Assembly (NCBI GenBank): GCA_964036275.1
Contig: OZ038436.1
Coordinates: forward strand, 6,980,579-7,044,578
DNA from: Litoditis marina
Taxonomy: Eukaryota > Nematoda > Chromadorea > Rhabditida > Rhabditidae
Reading direction: 5' to 3'
DNA: 64,000 nt
Positions 36,361-47,894 of the stretch are shown piece by piece. Under the pieces are notes generated by a model. That model was not told where the DNA came from, made no database searches, and was given only the letters and a program-made list of their open reading frames with translations. A program made the translations under genes and the position numbers. Within the stretch, counting starts at the first letter, position 1, and each line of letters opens with the position of its first letter.

Positions 36361-37600
36361 GTTTTTGAAAATGTTCAAAAACTTCAAAACGATAGAAATT
36401 TATGTGAAGGGTTCTTCTCCTTCGTTACAATTCGTACTCAAGGAAACTCTCTGTAAAAGCTATGGTTTTCTCTAAATAACAGTCTTCTAAAGTCACTGAA
36501 AGTGTAGAAAAGTCAACAATTTGAAGTATGTAGTATGGTCTCTGAATTTATAGCAATTTGGAGTGGTTTCACACCATTGCGGCGAGTTTTGTGCAGGAAA
36601 TACAAAGAAAACGCAGACTTAAAACTAATTTGTTTCGAGTGTTTTCTGCTCGCCTCAGTGTTTCCACCGCGCTATATATTCGAGGAAACAGTGCTCACAT
36701 TAGTTCTTTGGCTGATTCCGCTCTACCAATGTGAATTTCAGGAATTGAACCGATTTTTCAAAACGTTTAACTTACAGAATTTCAAACAGTTACAAATTAC
36801 TCCATAAAAACAACCTCAGTATTGATGCACGCTGAATGTAAAGGAGAATTCGTAATAGACACAGTTAATAGTTTCAAATCTATTGAAACATTACCACGTC
36901 TCGTAATACAACTACGAAACTCCGGGTAGTTCAACAGAATAACATAATAAGGGATTTCCGCAATTTTGCTCGTTTTACAAGAAGATTTTGCAGATATTTT
37001 CGACAAATTTAAAGTTTGCTTTAAAATTTTGTCGGTAGAAAGTGCGAATGTATAATGTAGGAATGGTAGGAATGATATTGACCTACTCTATCTTTCTCTT
37101 CTCTCTTTTCTCATTTATCTTTTTCCCATTATCTCTATTTTGCGTGTTTATTCAGTCTCGAGAGGCCTTCTGCCTAGGTTGCAGGAAACGAATCGATCTT
37201 TCCGTGCAGCGCTTGCAGCCGAGGGGGCGTGGTTGAAGGGGCGGGGCTTATTTCCCCTGCAAAACAAGGCACACATAATATACATTAAATTACACCTGTT
37301 GTACATGTAGCACAAGATATAAGTTACACATCCGGTAACGGAACTTGTGCTTTCACTCTTATGTTTCCAACTAACATTTCACGTTAGACTCACGTGAAAT
37401 TCTCAAAAAACGTGGAAAACCTACAAAATGCTTTACTTTCATTGTTTCATGTTAAACGTGATCGTTTAGTATATGTCGAACGTTTCAAAGAATCAGCTAC
37501 AGATTCTGTAAAATCTCGTTATTCGTGCTTTTTTTAGTTTGTTTTCGTATTTTCGTGTTTTGTAGTAAAAAAAAACACACGTTTTCAGGCTTCTCCTTGT
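36361..37600. other. Non-coding stretch, nothing recognised
   Basis: AT-rich with a short GC-rich patch near 37140-37260. No convincing exon. Confidence 0.45.
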
Positions 37601-37724
37601 TACAGTCAATTGCACAGTCACGTGAAACATGTTGAACACAGCAAAACTTAGAAACGTGCAATGCCAACGTGCATGATTCTTCATTAACAAAACTTTACGT
37701 GACTGTTCAATTGACTTCAAGTAT
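37601..37724. mobile_element. CACGTG-type MITE, copy 5
   Basis: AGTCAATTGCACAGTCACGT then GAAACATGTTGAACACAGC on the left; TTTACGTGACTGTTCAATTG then ACTTCAAGTATA on the right. Confidence 0.85.
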
Positions 37725-38571
37725 ACAACGCTACAACGTATTTCGTCAAAACTTCAAAGACGATACTTCAACGTGTACAAACAGTTTTTATTTTCTTTTG
37801 TGGCGTTACGTCTTTCAAACTATAAAAGAACTTTCTACAAAAAGAACGTGCTCATTAGAAAAAAGTTTGGTAATCGTCTTCTTTCTATAAAGTTTCATTA
37901 GCGCGCTTGATGTGAGTAGTTGTCACAAAAACACTGAGGCATACTGTGATCTCATTTCATGCTGTGTAAAAAAGTTATATTGATGATTTTCGATCTTTAC
38001 ACAGCAGCTTCAATGGTTATCTAATTGTCTACTGACCAAAGGATTAGTAATTTGGCATGATCGCCAAGATGGCAAACTGCTCTGCAGAGAAATGAATTAA
38101 CGCAAGTGACTGCTAAATATGGCTTCCCTTGCAGCTTTTGCATACAAAAACTGCTTCCGCGTTCAATGTACACAACCAAAAATAATCAAACTTACATCGA
38201 AACTGAAGGTTACTTTAGGAGTTAACTCTCCTTCATGATATTTAGTATGTGATAAAGCTAGAAAATTTGTTGACATATGCATGTTTACTTCACCTTCTGG
38301 TATTTTATTCTGCTGTGTTCTTATTGTTCTGTCTCTCCATCCACTTTACTAGTGACAAGTAATATTAATGACAAATGACAAACATCGATTATGTTATTTA
38401 TTTGAACCGAATATATTTGTGTCGTTCGCTCAGGTATACACTACTAGATCAAAATGAATAAAAGTAAATTGGGTTTTGAAAAAGGAAAAAAATCTTCTGA
38501 TTTGTTATTGAGCTGTTTCCTACATCTACTACTTATTTTGTTGTGTTTTCGTCAATTTACATATCTCCTAT
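37725..38571. other. Non-coding stretch, nothing recognised
   Basis: AT-rich. Nothing that matches a gene or the repeat families seen elsewhere. Confidence 0.45.
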
Positions 38572-38703
38572 GCCGTTAGTCAATTGCACAGTCACGTGAA
38601 ACATGTTAAACACAGCAGAACTCAGAAACGTGAAATGACAAAGTGCACGATTTCTCATTATAATGTCAACTCTACGTGACAGTTCAATTACCTCATAGTA
38701 TAG
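38572..38703. mobile_element. CACGTG-type MITE, copy 6
   Basis: GTTAGTCAATTGCACAGTCA then CGTGAAACATGTTAAACAC on the left; CTACGTGACAGTTCAATTAC on the right. Confidence 0.85.
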
Positions 38704-38861
38704 TAAACAGCAACTTCTTTTGCAGCGTTCATTTGCGATTCTCTGCCTATTTTCCAGTTATCAATTACTTTCTCTCCTTCCCAAGAAGCTCGCTGAATAT
38801 TTTATTATATGCGCTCGAACGTCTTCTTGTTTTCGAGTTTTGCCAATAGGAATCGCAGGCC

Positions 38862-38865
<4 letters not shown>

Positions 38866-38921
<56 letters not shown>

Positions 38922-38948
38922 AATAGAGAGAGAGAGAGAGAGAGAGAT
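38866..38948. repeat. GA microsatellite
   Basis: Nearly pure GAGAGA run. Confidence 0.95.
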
Positions 38949-39087
38949 TCTAAGTGACCTATAGTAGTTGCCGGCCTGATTAACTGATACACAGCAGAAT
39001 AAACGAACAAGAATCTGCATTCTGTTTCTTTTTAACATTACTATCCTTCTATTTCATCAGACCCGCGGTTTTCCTGTAGCTATATAG

Positions 39088-39274
39088 TCGTCGCCAGCGG
39101 AAAGGGGGAGGTACTGTATATCTCAGTTTTCGCTGTGTACAAACACATGTGTTTGATTCGAAATCTGAGCGCAAGTGAGCTGTCGTAGCGTAGTGGTTAA
39201 CGCGCAGCTACCAATATTGTGCTCGCAGGTTCGATTCCGGCGAGCGCCAAACTTCTATAAGTTTGGCACCCCCC
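39088..39274 (+). mobile_element. tRNA-derived SINE-like element, copy 4
   Basis: Head GTCGTCGCCAGCGGAAAGG, TATATCTCAGTTTTCGCTGT, A box TAGCGTAGTGGTTAACGCGC, B box GGTTCGATTCCGG, tail AACTTCTATAAGTTTGGCAC. The core can fold as a weak tRNA-like cloverleaf, but the acceptor stem is imperfect and both flanks are shared with the other copies. Confidence 0.75.
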
Positions 39275-40766
39275 AAAAGCGTATTTTCTTCTCTTCTCCA
39301 ATCGAATCCCTAGCCTTTTTCATTCACCACTCCTTTTCTATTCAACGGTAAGAAGGAGTTGTTCGTGCGAAACCAAAAAACTTGTAAATGAAAGTTGGAA
39401 AATGTGTATATTTTTGGGATACGAGTTCGAAAATGAGAAATAGATCAAAGAGATTTTTGAGACTTAACCAAGACACAGCTAAATACAACAACAACTTAGA
39501 AACAATCTTTGTTAGTGGGAATTCCAAATGTATAATTGAGTAATGGTTCTGGCCCTCTCTCCCGCTGTCTCTCTTTCTCTCTCTCTTTCTCTCTTCTCTT
39601 CCTTTTTGCTATTCTCTCTATTTCTCGTGTTTTACAACTAAATAGAATGAGAATGACTTGAAATGCCGCCCGAACTTAGACAATGAGTCAAAGTTGTTTT
39701 GGCTCGTTGGAAGAAATTGAAAACAGACTAATTGCTAAAAAGGAGGGAGGAGGGGGGGGGGGGGGGGTTGGGCAATTACGATTTGCAGCAGGAAAAAAAC
39801 ACGGCAAGACAACAACAACAACAAAAAGTAATTACATATCGTGAACTGCGGTATTAAATATTGCTCTCCACAAATTTTCCTAGTAGCGAATAAAATGGCA
39901 ATGAACATCAAATACGTACATTGCGACCTCTAGTGAATAATGTGATGATAATGAGTTTGAATAATGATCACTCTATATGTTTAAATTGTCCGAAAGAAAT
40001 CGAGAAATTGTTCAATTGTACTTTGATGTCTATCCTTTTACACTTGTTGTTTGATTGATTAGTCAGGCCGATGACCCATGAGACGATAAAATTCTCTCAT
40101 CGAAAAATTTCCGGTTTTGTTTTGAATATTATGTTTGTATGTTCTAAGCTATTGGTTAGAAGAATACTTTTTGAAAAGATAACATGTGAAATCTCACGTG
40201 AGTTTCAAAATTCAGTAACAAAGTGCGTGTTTTCTGTTTCGCTAATACCATTTACGTGATAGTTCGATTAACTACTCTTCTAATGGTCCTCATTACTTTT
40301 AGCTGTTATGATGTAATTGTAATGATTATATTAGTTGATTAAATAGTTGCATTTCGCACGTTTTCCGCGTAAGTATTCTTTCTCACGTAAGAAATAGTGT
40401 GACGTGCGACTTCTGAATTTTACTCAGTTATTTAGTTGTATTTCTCACGTAAAAGACGTATTTTTTGTTCTCACGTGTTAGATAATGTGGTGTGCCACTA
40501 AGATGCTTCTATAATCTGGCTTCAAACGGTTTTCTGTTACTATTTAACCACCTAATCCTACAATCTATGTCCAATGTTTGATGTTTATCATACTTCATTT
40601 TCTCCATAAAACATGTGCCGTTATTAATTGATCGTGTACAACGATTCGTCATTTGTGTGATGTATAACACACAATTCTAGTATCCACCAACCCCAGTGGC
40701 CGTATTCCTATTTGAGCGAAATTTCAAAAAGCGAATTATAATTCAGGTTACTACTATAATTTCTGC
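39275..40766. other. Non-coding stretch with simple repeats
   Basis: A short CT tract (39556-39630) and a run of about 18 G at 39751-39768. Otherwise AT-rich with scattered CACGTG/CACGTAA motifs at 40190-40500 and no recognised gene. Confidence 0.5.
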
Positions 40767-40898
40767 TATACTATAAGTAAATTAAGTAGTCACGTAATTA
40801 TTGTACTGAGGCATTGTGTACTTTTTCATTGCACGTTTCTGAGTTCTGCTGGATTCAACAAGTTTCACGCACGTGACTGAGCAATTATCTGACAGTAA
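40767..40898. mobile_element. CACGTG-type MITE, copy 7
   Basis: TATACTATAAGTAAATTAAG then TAGTCACGTAATTATTG on the left; TTTCACGCACGTGACTGAGC then AATTATCTGACAGTA on the right; central TTTTTCATTGCACGTTTCTG. Confidence 0.75.
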
Positions 40899-41964
40899 AA
40901 TAAGGCGCAGTTTCCCCAGTTTAACATACAAAATATACAAATATCAAAACAAGTTAGTGATCAGTTTGTAGTACACTATTTGAACTTTGCTAAAATACCT
41001 TACCCGGCTTATTGAGCTTACAAAATATGGCCACAGGTTTTTCGACTTAATCATTTTACACCCAATTGTTTTTTTTTTGTGGAAGAAAATGTATCTATTT
41101 TGCTTTTTTACCTCATTGCATTGAACGTACTACTCATTCTTTTTGGAAGTTAGCATGCTTTATGTCAATTCTTAACTCTAGAAACATGTCTAGAATACTA
41201 AATACTAGCAGTAGATGGGATACTGATTTAAATAGTGACGAAACCTTAGTAATGATTCCCTTTTCATACATATGCCTTTTACGTAAAGCACTTTTCAAGT
41301 AATTTGTTGCTAACGCGGTTCAATGTTTCACTGCTGGTATGTATGTTATGAAATAGCCAGAATGCCTCTGCTCTCGCTGTAGCTAGGGGCGACCAGTTAT
41401 GTAGCAAATCAAAGCAGCTCCCGCTGCTTCACTCAAATGTTATGCCATTGATTAATAACTGATACACACTGTTCCGATATAGTAGTCCGATTGCCGTTTC
41501 TGCACGAAATATCGAAAACACGCCAGATCACTGAGCCGTGAGTGAAAGTCACGTGAATTTTACGTCTAACCGTGTAAAAACGTGAAAATTAATGGTTTTG
41601 ATGTTTTTCGAAGTTTTTGCGTAACATTGTTCACCATTAGACAATGTGTATGTTTTTTCACTGATTCATTATAGCTATAATATATTAATATTATTATTTC
41701 ACCTAAAAACTAGACCGGAACTTTTTTGAAGAGAAATACATCTGAGCGAAAGAAACTCGAAATTGAAAAGTCCGTTTTGGACCCAGAAACGTTTGGGGTT
41801 TTACTGGATTTGCACTGTTTTGGTGACGTCTTCATTCGAATGTTTCACGGAGAAGTTAAATGTTCCGCTTTGTTTGAACTGCAATTTGATGTAGGAATAG
41901 AATTTCACACGCGATGCGATTATCGCGCGTCCTCTTGTGTGTGTTTGTCTCTTCTTTTTCTAAA

Positions 41965-41965
<1 letters not shown>
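40899..41965. other. Non-coding stretch, nothing recognised
   Basis: Contains an open frame from 41726 that runs into the CT repeat and the assembly gap. Its unique part has no recognisable domain and I do not call it. Confidence 0.45.
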
Positions 41966-41967
<2 letters not shown>

Positions 41968-42057
<90 letters not shown>

Positions 42058-42543
42058 TTTCTCTCTCTATTTCTCTCTCTTTCTCTCTCCCTCTATTTCT
42101 CTCTTTCTTTCTTTCGCTTTCTCNNNNNNNNNNNNNNNNNNNNNNNNNNNNNNNNNNNNNNNNNNNNNNNNNNNNNNNNNNNNNNNNNNNNNNNNNNNNN
42201 NNNNNNNNNNNNNNNNNNNNNNNNNNNNNNNNNNNNNNNNNNNNNNNNNNNNNNNNNNNNNNNNNNNNNNNNNNNNNNNNNNNNNNNNNNNNNNNNNNNN
42301 NNNNNNNNNNNNNNNNNNNNNNNTCTCTCCCTCTCTCCCTCTCTCTTTCCCTCGTTCTCTCTCTATTTCTCTATCTTTCTCTCTCTCTCTCTATTTCTCT
42401 CTTTATTTCTTTCGCTTTCTCTTTATTCTCTCTCTCCGTCTCTCTCTCCTCTGTCTTTTGCCCCTCTCTTTCTCTCCCTCTTTCTCCCCCCCCCCCCCCC
42501 CCCTCTTTCTTCCCTCTTTCTCTCCCTCCCTCTCTCCCTCTCC

Positions 42544-42609
<66 letters not shown>

Positions 42610-42615
42610 TTCCCC
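41968..42615. repeat. Long CT microsatellite with assembly gap
   Basis: CTCTCT runs on both sides of 200 N (42124-42323), plus a run of about 17 C at 42487-42503. The round gap size suggests a placeholder length. Confidence 0.95.
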
Positions 42616-44426
42616 ACGTGTACTCAGCTGTTTTAATTGTGTCCAGTGTTTCATATTTGCACTAGCCCACTAGCCCTTCTCCACTCTAGTTACTTTCCTT
42701 CCTCCAATTCAATTTATCTCAATTCAATTAAAATTGCTACGTTTCCATCCTCAATCTCACTATAGTTCTGGGCTTTAAAGAGTCAATATTACATAGTATT
42801 TTAATATGTAAGCTTTGTTTTTGTAAATAGTATAGAGTTAGTTGATAACAGTCTTAGAAGCTTCAATAGTCTGATAGTTTGATAGTTTGCTTGGTGAAGT
42901 ATAATGAACTAGTGCTTCTTGGGTTGATTTCTTCGAAAATTAAGCAAATTTGAGGATTATCTCAATGTTTCTATGTATCTTGCATTACAAAGAGTATAAA
43001 ATACACATCATATAAAAGATAAGCCATAAGCCGTATTCTAACCGTTAAGAGTTGATGTGTAGAGTGTTCTCAGGTGAATTACTTCACGAATATAACAATA
43101 ATCTCAGTGTTTTCTGTTGAGAACCGGATTTTCATTGGAAATTTCCAAAATTTTCCAAATCGAATCAAATTAAAACCAAAAACCAAATTTTTAAATGTTT
43201 ATATGATCGTAAATCATTCATAAAGAAGTACTTTTTTTACCTGCTTTCTGTTGACATATAACTTCCCTGCCTTCAGTCGTTATCATTAATGTCATATTAT
43301 ATATTATGTTATGAGATATTTCACTGCCAACGAAAACAACAATATTAATAACATTCATAACGTTCGGAACACTTTTCGTATTCACACGCAAACGCGCAGC
43401 ACGTATTAGTATGAATAGTAGTTTTATACTTCATTGAAAGAAAAATATTTGTTAAGATGAAGACATATCAGGAATTAGTGCGGGTTGCCCATTCTCTCTA
43501 ACTTTGATAGTTAATTGACATTTTGATGCCATAGAAAGTCGAAAACCAATTTCAAACTGAACTTTGATGAATGTGTAACACTTAGAGTACTTACTGGTTC
43601 TCAAATACAACACAACTCTTGTTATTTTGCTTGAGGTTTGTTTTATTCGAGCAATTATTGTCAAATGTGAAAATTGGAAACATGACCAATTTCCAATTTC
43701 ATTACTCTATATAAAGGGTATTGATATTAAATCATAAATGAAAGTTAGGATTGAATTTGACTAAAAATGTATTTAGAGAAGCTTTCGTGACATATAAGAA
43801 GGTTGGAGTTTTCCGCTTTGTTAGTTATTAATGGAATGCCAATGAAAGTTTTTTTGAGAAAATCGGAATCAGTGATAGTTCTAGATAAATTCAGTTTTCC
43901 ACGAATTTGACATATTATTTGGTTCTGAGCACATTTTAGATAAGAAAAAGATAGTTGAACATAATTGAATAATGAATGTTATGGTTTAAAATGAATAAAG
44001 TTTACTTATTTACAAAATTAAAAGTTTTCAGCAAAAGAGAAAGTTTTAAATGTTATAAAGTAATGAGTGTTTGTGCTCTACAAGTTCTACTTTTTTGTTT
44101 CTAAATCTTGACCATTCTATATTCTATGCCATTTGAACAATGATCGCTGCATACGATTACACGCCAAAGTCCCACGAACCATACTTTTCACTAACATTAC
44201 ACACTATGTACTGTTCTTTTATTTGAAAAGTGACAAACCTAAGAACACTGATCAGAAATCGATTTCTCTTTACCTATTATTACAAATATACTATTAATTA
44301 ATGTTAGTAAAAACTTAATATTGTTGAAAGTTATTACAATACTCCTGAAAAATCCTGACTGAGATATTACGCATCTGCGAGTTTCAACCGCTATATAAGT
44401 ATGGCAATAGTGTAGTGTCCGCAAAA
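42616..44426. other. Non-coding stretch, nothing recognised
   Basis: AT-rich, no convincing exon, no matched repeat. Confidence 0.45.
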
Positions 44427-44490
44427 TGAGTTTCTGAGTTGTGCTGTGTTTAACATGTTTCACATGACTCTGCAATTGACTAACGGTATA
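44427..44490. mobile_element. CACGTG-type MITE, half copy
   Basis: Only one half is present: GAGTTGTGCTGTGTTTAACA, TGTTTCACATGACTCTGCAA then TTGACTAACGGTATA. Confidence 0.75.
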
Positions 44491-44689
44491 ACTACATAAC
44501 TAACGGTCCGTTTGTAATTGGAATAAATTTGAAAACACCTGAATGTTGCAGAGACTATATAAGTATCGGTGTGTTTCGGTTGTTCAGTGATCAGAGAGAA
44601 TAAATGAAAGACTGATAAGGGAGGGACTGCCACCAGATATTATAGTTCCTTGTTCATGGGAATTACATAACTTATTCACGTATCTTTTT

Positions 44690-44911
44690 TCTCTCCCATC
44701 TTTCTCTCGCTCTGTTTTTTTTTCTCTTTCTCTTTCTCTGTCCCTGTTCTCTCTCTTCTCTCTATCTCCCCTCTCTCTTTCTCTCTCTCCTCCCCTCTCT
44801 CTCCCCTCTCTCTCTCTCTCTCGCTTTCTCTCTCTCTCTCTCCTCTTTTCTTTCTCTCTCTCTTTACCTTTTCTCTCTCTCTCCTTTCCCCCTCTCTATC
44901 TCTGTCTCTGT

Positions 44912-45000
<89 letters not shown>
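44690..45000. repeat. CT-rich tract
   Basis: CTCTCT with CTTT and CCCC interruptions. Arg/Glu-rich or Ser/Leu-rich frames across it are composition artefacts. Confidence 0.95.
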
Positions 45001-45002
<2 letters not shown>

Positions 45003-45114
45003 GCTAACCGCCCCTTCATTGAAAACATGAACATCATTCCACGAATATAATTATCATTAGACCGAGACCCCACGATACTCTGAATACCATCATCCCCCAT
45101 TCTTCAATCGATTT

Positions 45115-45513
45115 TCATCACATTTCTCCCTTTTTCCCTCTTTCTCTATCTCTCTTCAAATCTCTCTATCTATCTTTATCCCTCGCTTATTCTCACCTTG
45201 TTCTCCTTTTCTACCTCTTTCTCTTACTCTCTCTCTTCTTTTGTCTTACTATCTTCTCCCCTTCTCTCTTCGTTTCAATTTCCATCTCCATCTCTTTGTT
45301 CTCTCTCTCTCTCTGTTTTCTTTGTTTCTCTTTCTGCATTTCTTATTTCTCTTTTTTCTGTTGTCTTTTGTCTTTTGTCTTTCTGTTTTCTTTTTGCTCT
45401 TCTCTCTTTCTCTATTCTCTCTATCTATTTCTCTTCCCCCCTCTCTCTGTCTCTATCTTTCTCTTTTCCCCCTCCCTCTCTCTGTTCTCTCTCTCCCATT
45501 CCCCTTCTTCCCC

Positions 45514-45585
<72 letters not shown>
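45115..45585. repeat. CT-rich tract
   Basis: Mixed CT/TTC low complexity, becoming pure CTCTCT at 45515-45583. Confidence 0.95.
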
Positions 45586-45586
<1 letters not shown>

Positions 45587-45911
45587 ACATTCATTCTCGA
45601 CGTAAGGTTTCAATAACAATTGGTCTGTTATTCTGAATCATCTCACATTCCTTTTCCCTGGTCTTCGATCATACAATTTCAAGATAATCTTCCTTTTCTT
45701 TTCTTTATCTAATTTCTAATTTCATAATTGCATGCTTCGCGAAACATTTTTCTACACGAACACGGAATATTCCGCCTAATTGCGCGTTCGCACGCGGTTC
45801 CGTGGGCGTCTTCGCAACGCCCGCACAATTATGGGCGGAGCTTACAGTGCCCTCAAACAGTCACCTCAGTTGGTGTGCGTTCTTGAGATGAAGCGCTAAC
45901 GTTGCTTTCAG

Positions 45912-46119
45912 ATAACCAGCCTTTTCAAAATCATCCAAAAGGGTCAGCAGATATTCTAATGCGTGACAGTGGTAACACCACTAGTAACTCGTTCAAATGT
46001 GTCAGTATATTTACAAAGGATGGGGATATTCCGTTGTCATCAGATGACTCGATGGATGAGTGGGCGACGATTCAGCTAAAACACTTCCGGCTTATGTCTC
46101 GTGTAAAAAAACTGTATGA
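45912..46119 (+). CDS. Single exon of an unrecognised gene
   Basis: A segment preceded by a good acceptor (GCTTTCAG ending at 45911) and followed by a strong donor (GTAAGT at 46120). It is open in one frame for its whole length, and the encoded stretch is mixed in composition, unlike the low-complexity frames elsewhere. It could be an internal exon entering in phase 1, or a trans-spliced first exon starting at the ATG at 45959, which would begin MRDSGNTTSNSF. Its end is MSRVKKLYE, leaving phase 2. I find no matching partner exon upstream or downstream. No domain recognised. It is unlikely to belong to the cyclase gene, whose signal peptide begins at 47895. A 24-bp piece of it (46058-46081) is repeated inverted at 46234-46257. 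Confidence 0.4.
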
Positions 46120-46257
46120 GTAAGTTTCTTGCAAATTTGACCAATCATATTGTATCCATACATAGTATCTATTGTGAAGTTATAAACTATCAGTTGAAGT
46201 TCATACTTGAGTTATAGATAGTAGCTTAACGCATTTTAGCTGAATCGTCGCCCACTC
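46058..46257. repeat. 24-bp perfect inverted repeat spanning an exon end
   Basis: GAGTGGGCGACGATTCAGCT plus AAAA at 46058-46081, with its exact reverse complement at 46234-46257. The left arm is in the putative exon and the right arm in the sequence after its donor. Confidence 0.9.
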
Positions 46258-46545
46258 GATGGATCGTTTCCAAAAACACTCTTCACTTTATAAGCAGACC
46301 AGGAAACATCTGAGTGAGTTAGTACGTAAATCGGACGTTTTTTTGTCTTTTTCTCGAATATGGCAGAAACATAGTTGATAAATAAAATACATCAACAACT
46401 TTGCGCACATTTGTTTTGCGTGTAATTCATGAAAAAATTAAACTCTTTACCATTTTCACGTTCTACGTGAATAAAGGGAAGTATTGAAGCAAAATCTTTT
46501 GTCATGTTTTATGAAGTTTTTCAGCTCGTTCCTTGTAAATTCCAT

Positions 46546-46668
46546 AATAGAAGGATGATTATGTAGTCCAATCGCAACGGTTCGGTCCTTTAAACTGCAA
46601 TACATTTTACAATTGCAGTTTAAAGAACCGTTGACACGGGATCGGTCCACATAATCGTCCTCCTTTAA
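46546..46668. mobile_element. Palindromic MITE (GATTATGTGGACC family), copy 3
   Basis: AAGGATGATTATGTAGTCCA then ATCGCAACGGT on the left; ACCGTTGACACGGGATCGGT then CCACATAATCGTCCTCCTTT on the right; TTTAAACTGCAA faces TTGCAGTTTAAA in the middle. Confidence 0.85.
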
Positions 46669-46985
46669 GGTCGAGAATTTTCTAAAACTAGCTCTAATAA
46701 TGCTTTCATATTTAAGTGAAACAATGTATACATTCTTTTTCGAGGATTTTTCTGGGAAATACTACTCTGGATTCGAAACATTACTACTTACTTCTACTTT
46801 TTCACTTTTCTCAAGATTTCCACTTATAGTTTGACGAAAATGAGTTCAAACTACAAATGAATATGGTGCTAGATGTCTGTTTAAAAGTGCGCCTGGTCTG
46901 TTGATAACAGCTGTCATTTTGAGAGGAAATAGCACACGATTCATTTAATGATCGCGTAATCTGGTATCTATTTTACCTCGCTCTT

Positions 46986-47400
<415 letters not shown>

Positions 47401-47894
47401 ATCAGTTATTCACATAAACATGTATTTTCATACTATGTGTTTTCATTTCTCGTTCACGTGAAAACTTTGAATACTACGTGTAGATTCGCAACTTTCTTTG
47501 CAGCCGAGTTGTACCAATATTGATCTTTTGCTCAACACCCTCAATGATCACAAACCAACCACTATTGCTGTTCCTCTAATAAACTAAATGAGTTTATTGA
47601 TACAATTAAATTAACTTAGACAAGATTCCTCAAACAAAGTGGTTTTTCAAGCCTATTAATGATACTTCAACACAAATGTTTCTATTAGCCTTCTTTTTCA
47701 TTGCAAATGATAATAGTGCTAAAATACTAACTTTTTTTTTTGATATTTCAACTTTGGGTGCTAAATTCTGGAATGAATATACTTTGAATGTACTATCTAT
47801 CGGATTTATCATCATATCTCTATTACCTTTATCTGTATCGCTATTTATATTATTCCTGTTTTCTTTTCAGAAAATTATTCTGTTATGTCGTGAA

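Noticed and set aside
41726..42673. 315-codon frame
   Set aside because: Mostly Ser/Leu from CT repeats plus 200 N. The unique first 70 residues have no domain and no splice context.
44864..45636. Arg/Glu-rich and Leu/Ser-rich frames
   Set aside because: Direct translations of GA/CT microsatellites. The same applies to 2966-3340, 7398-7845, 34082-34382, 38720-39038, 47029-47523 and 52377-52835.
45834..45900. Short frame beginning ATGGGCGGAGCTTACAGTGC as a first exon for 45912-46119
   Set aside because: No GT site gives the phase 1 ending needed to join the exon at 45912.
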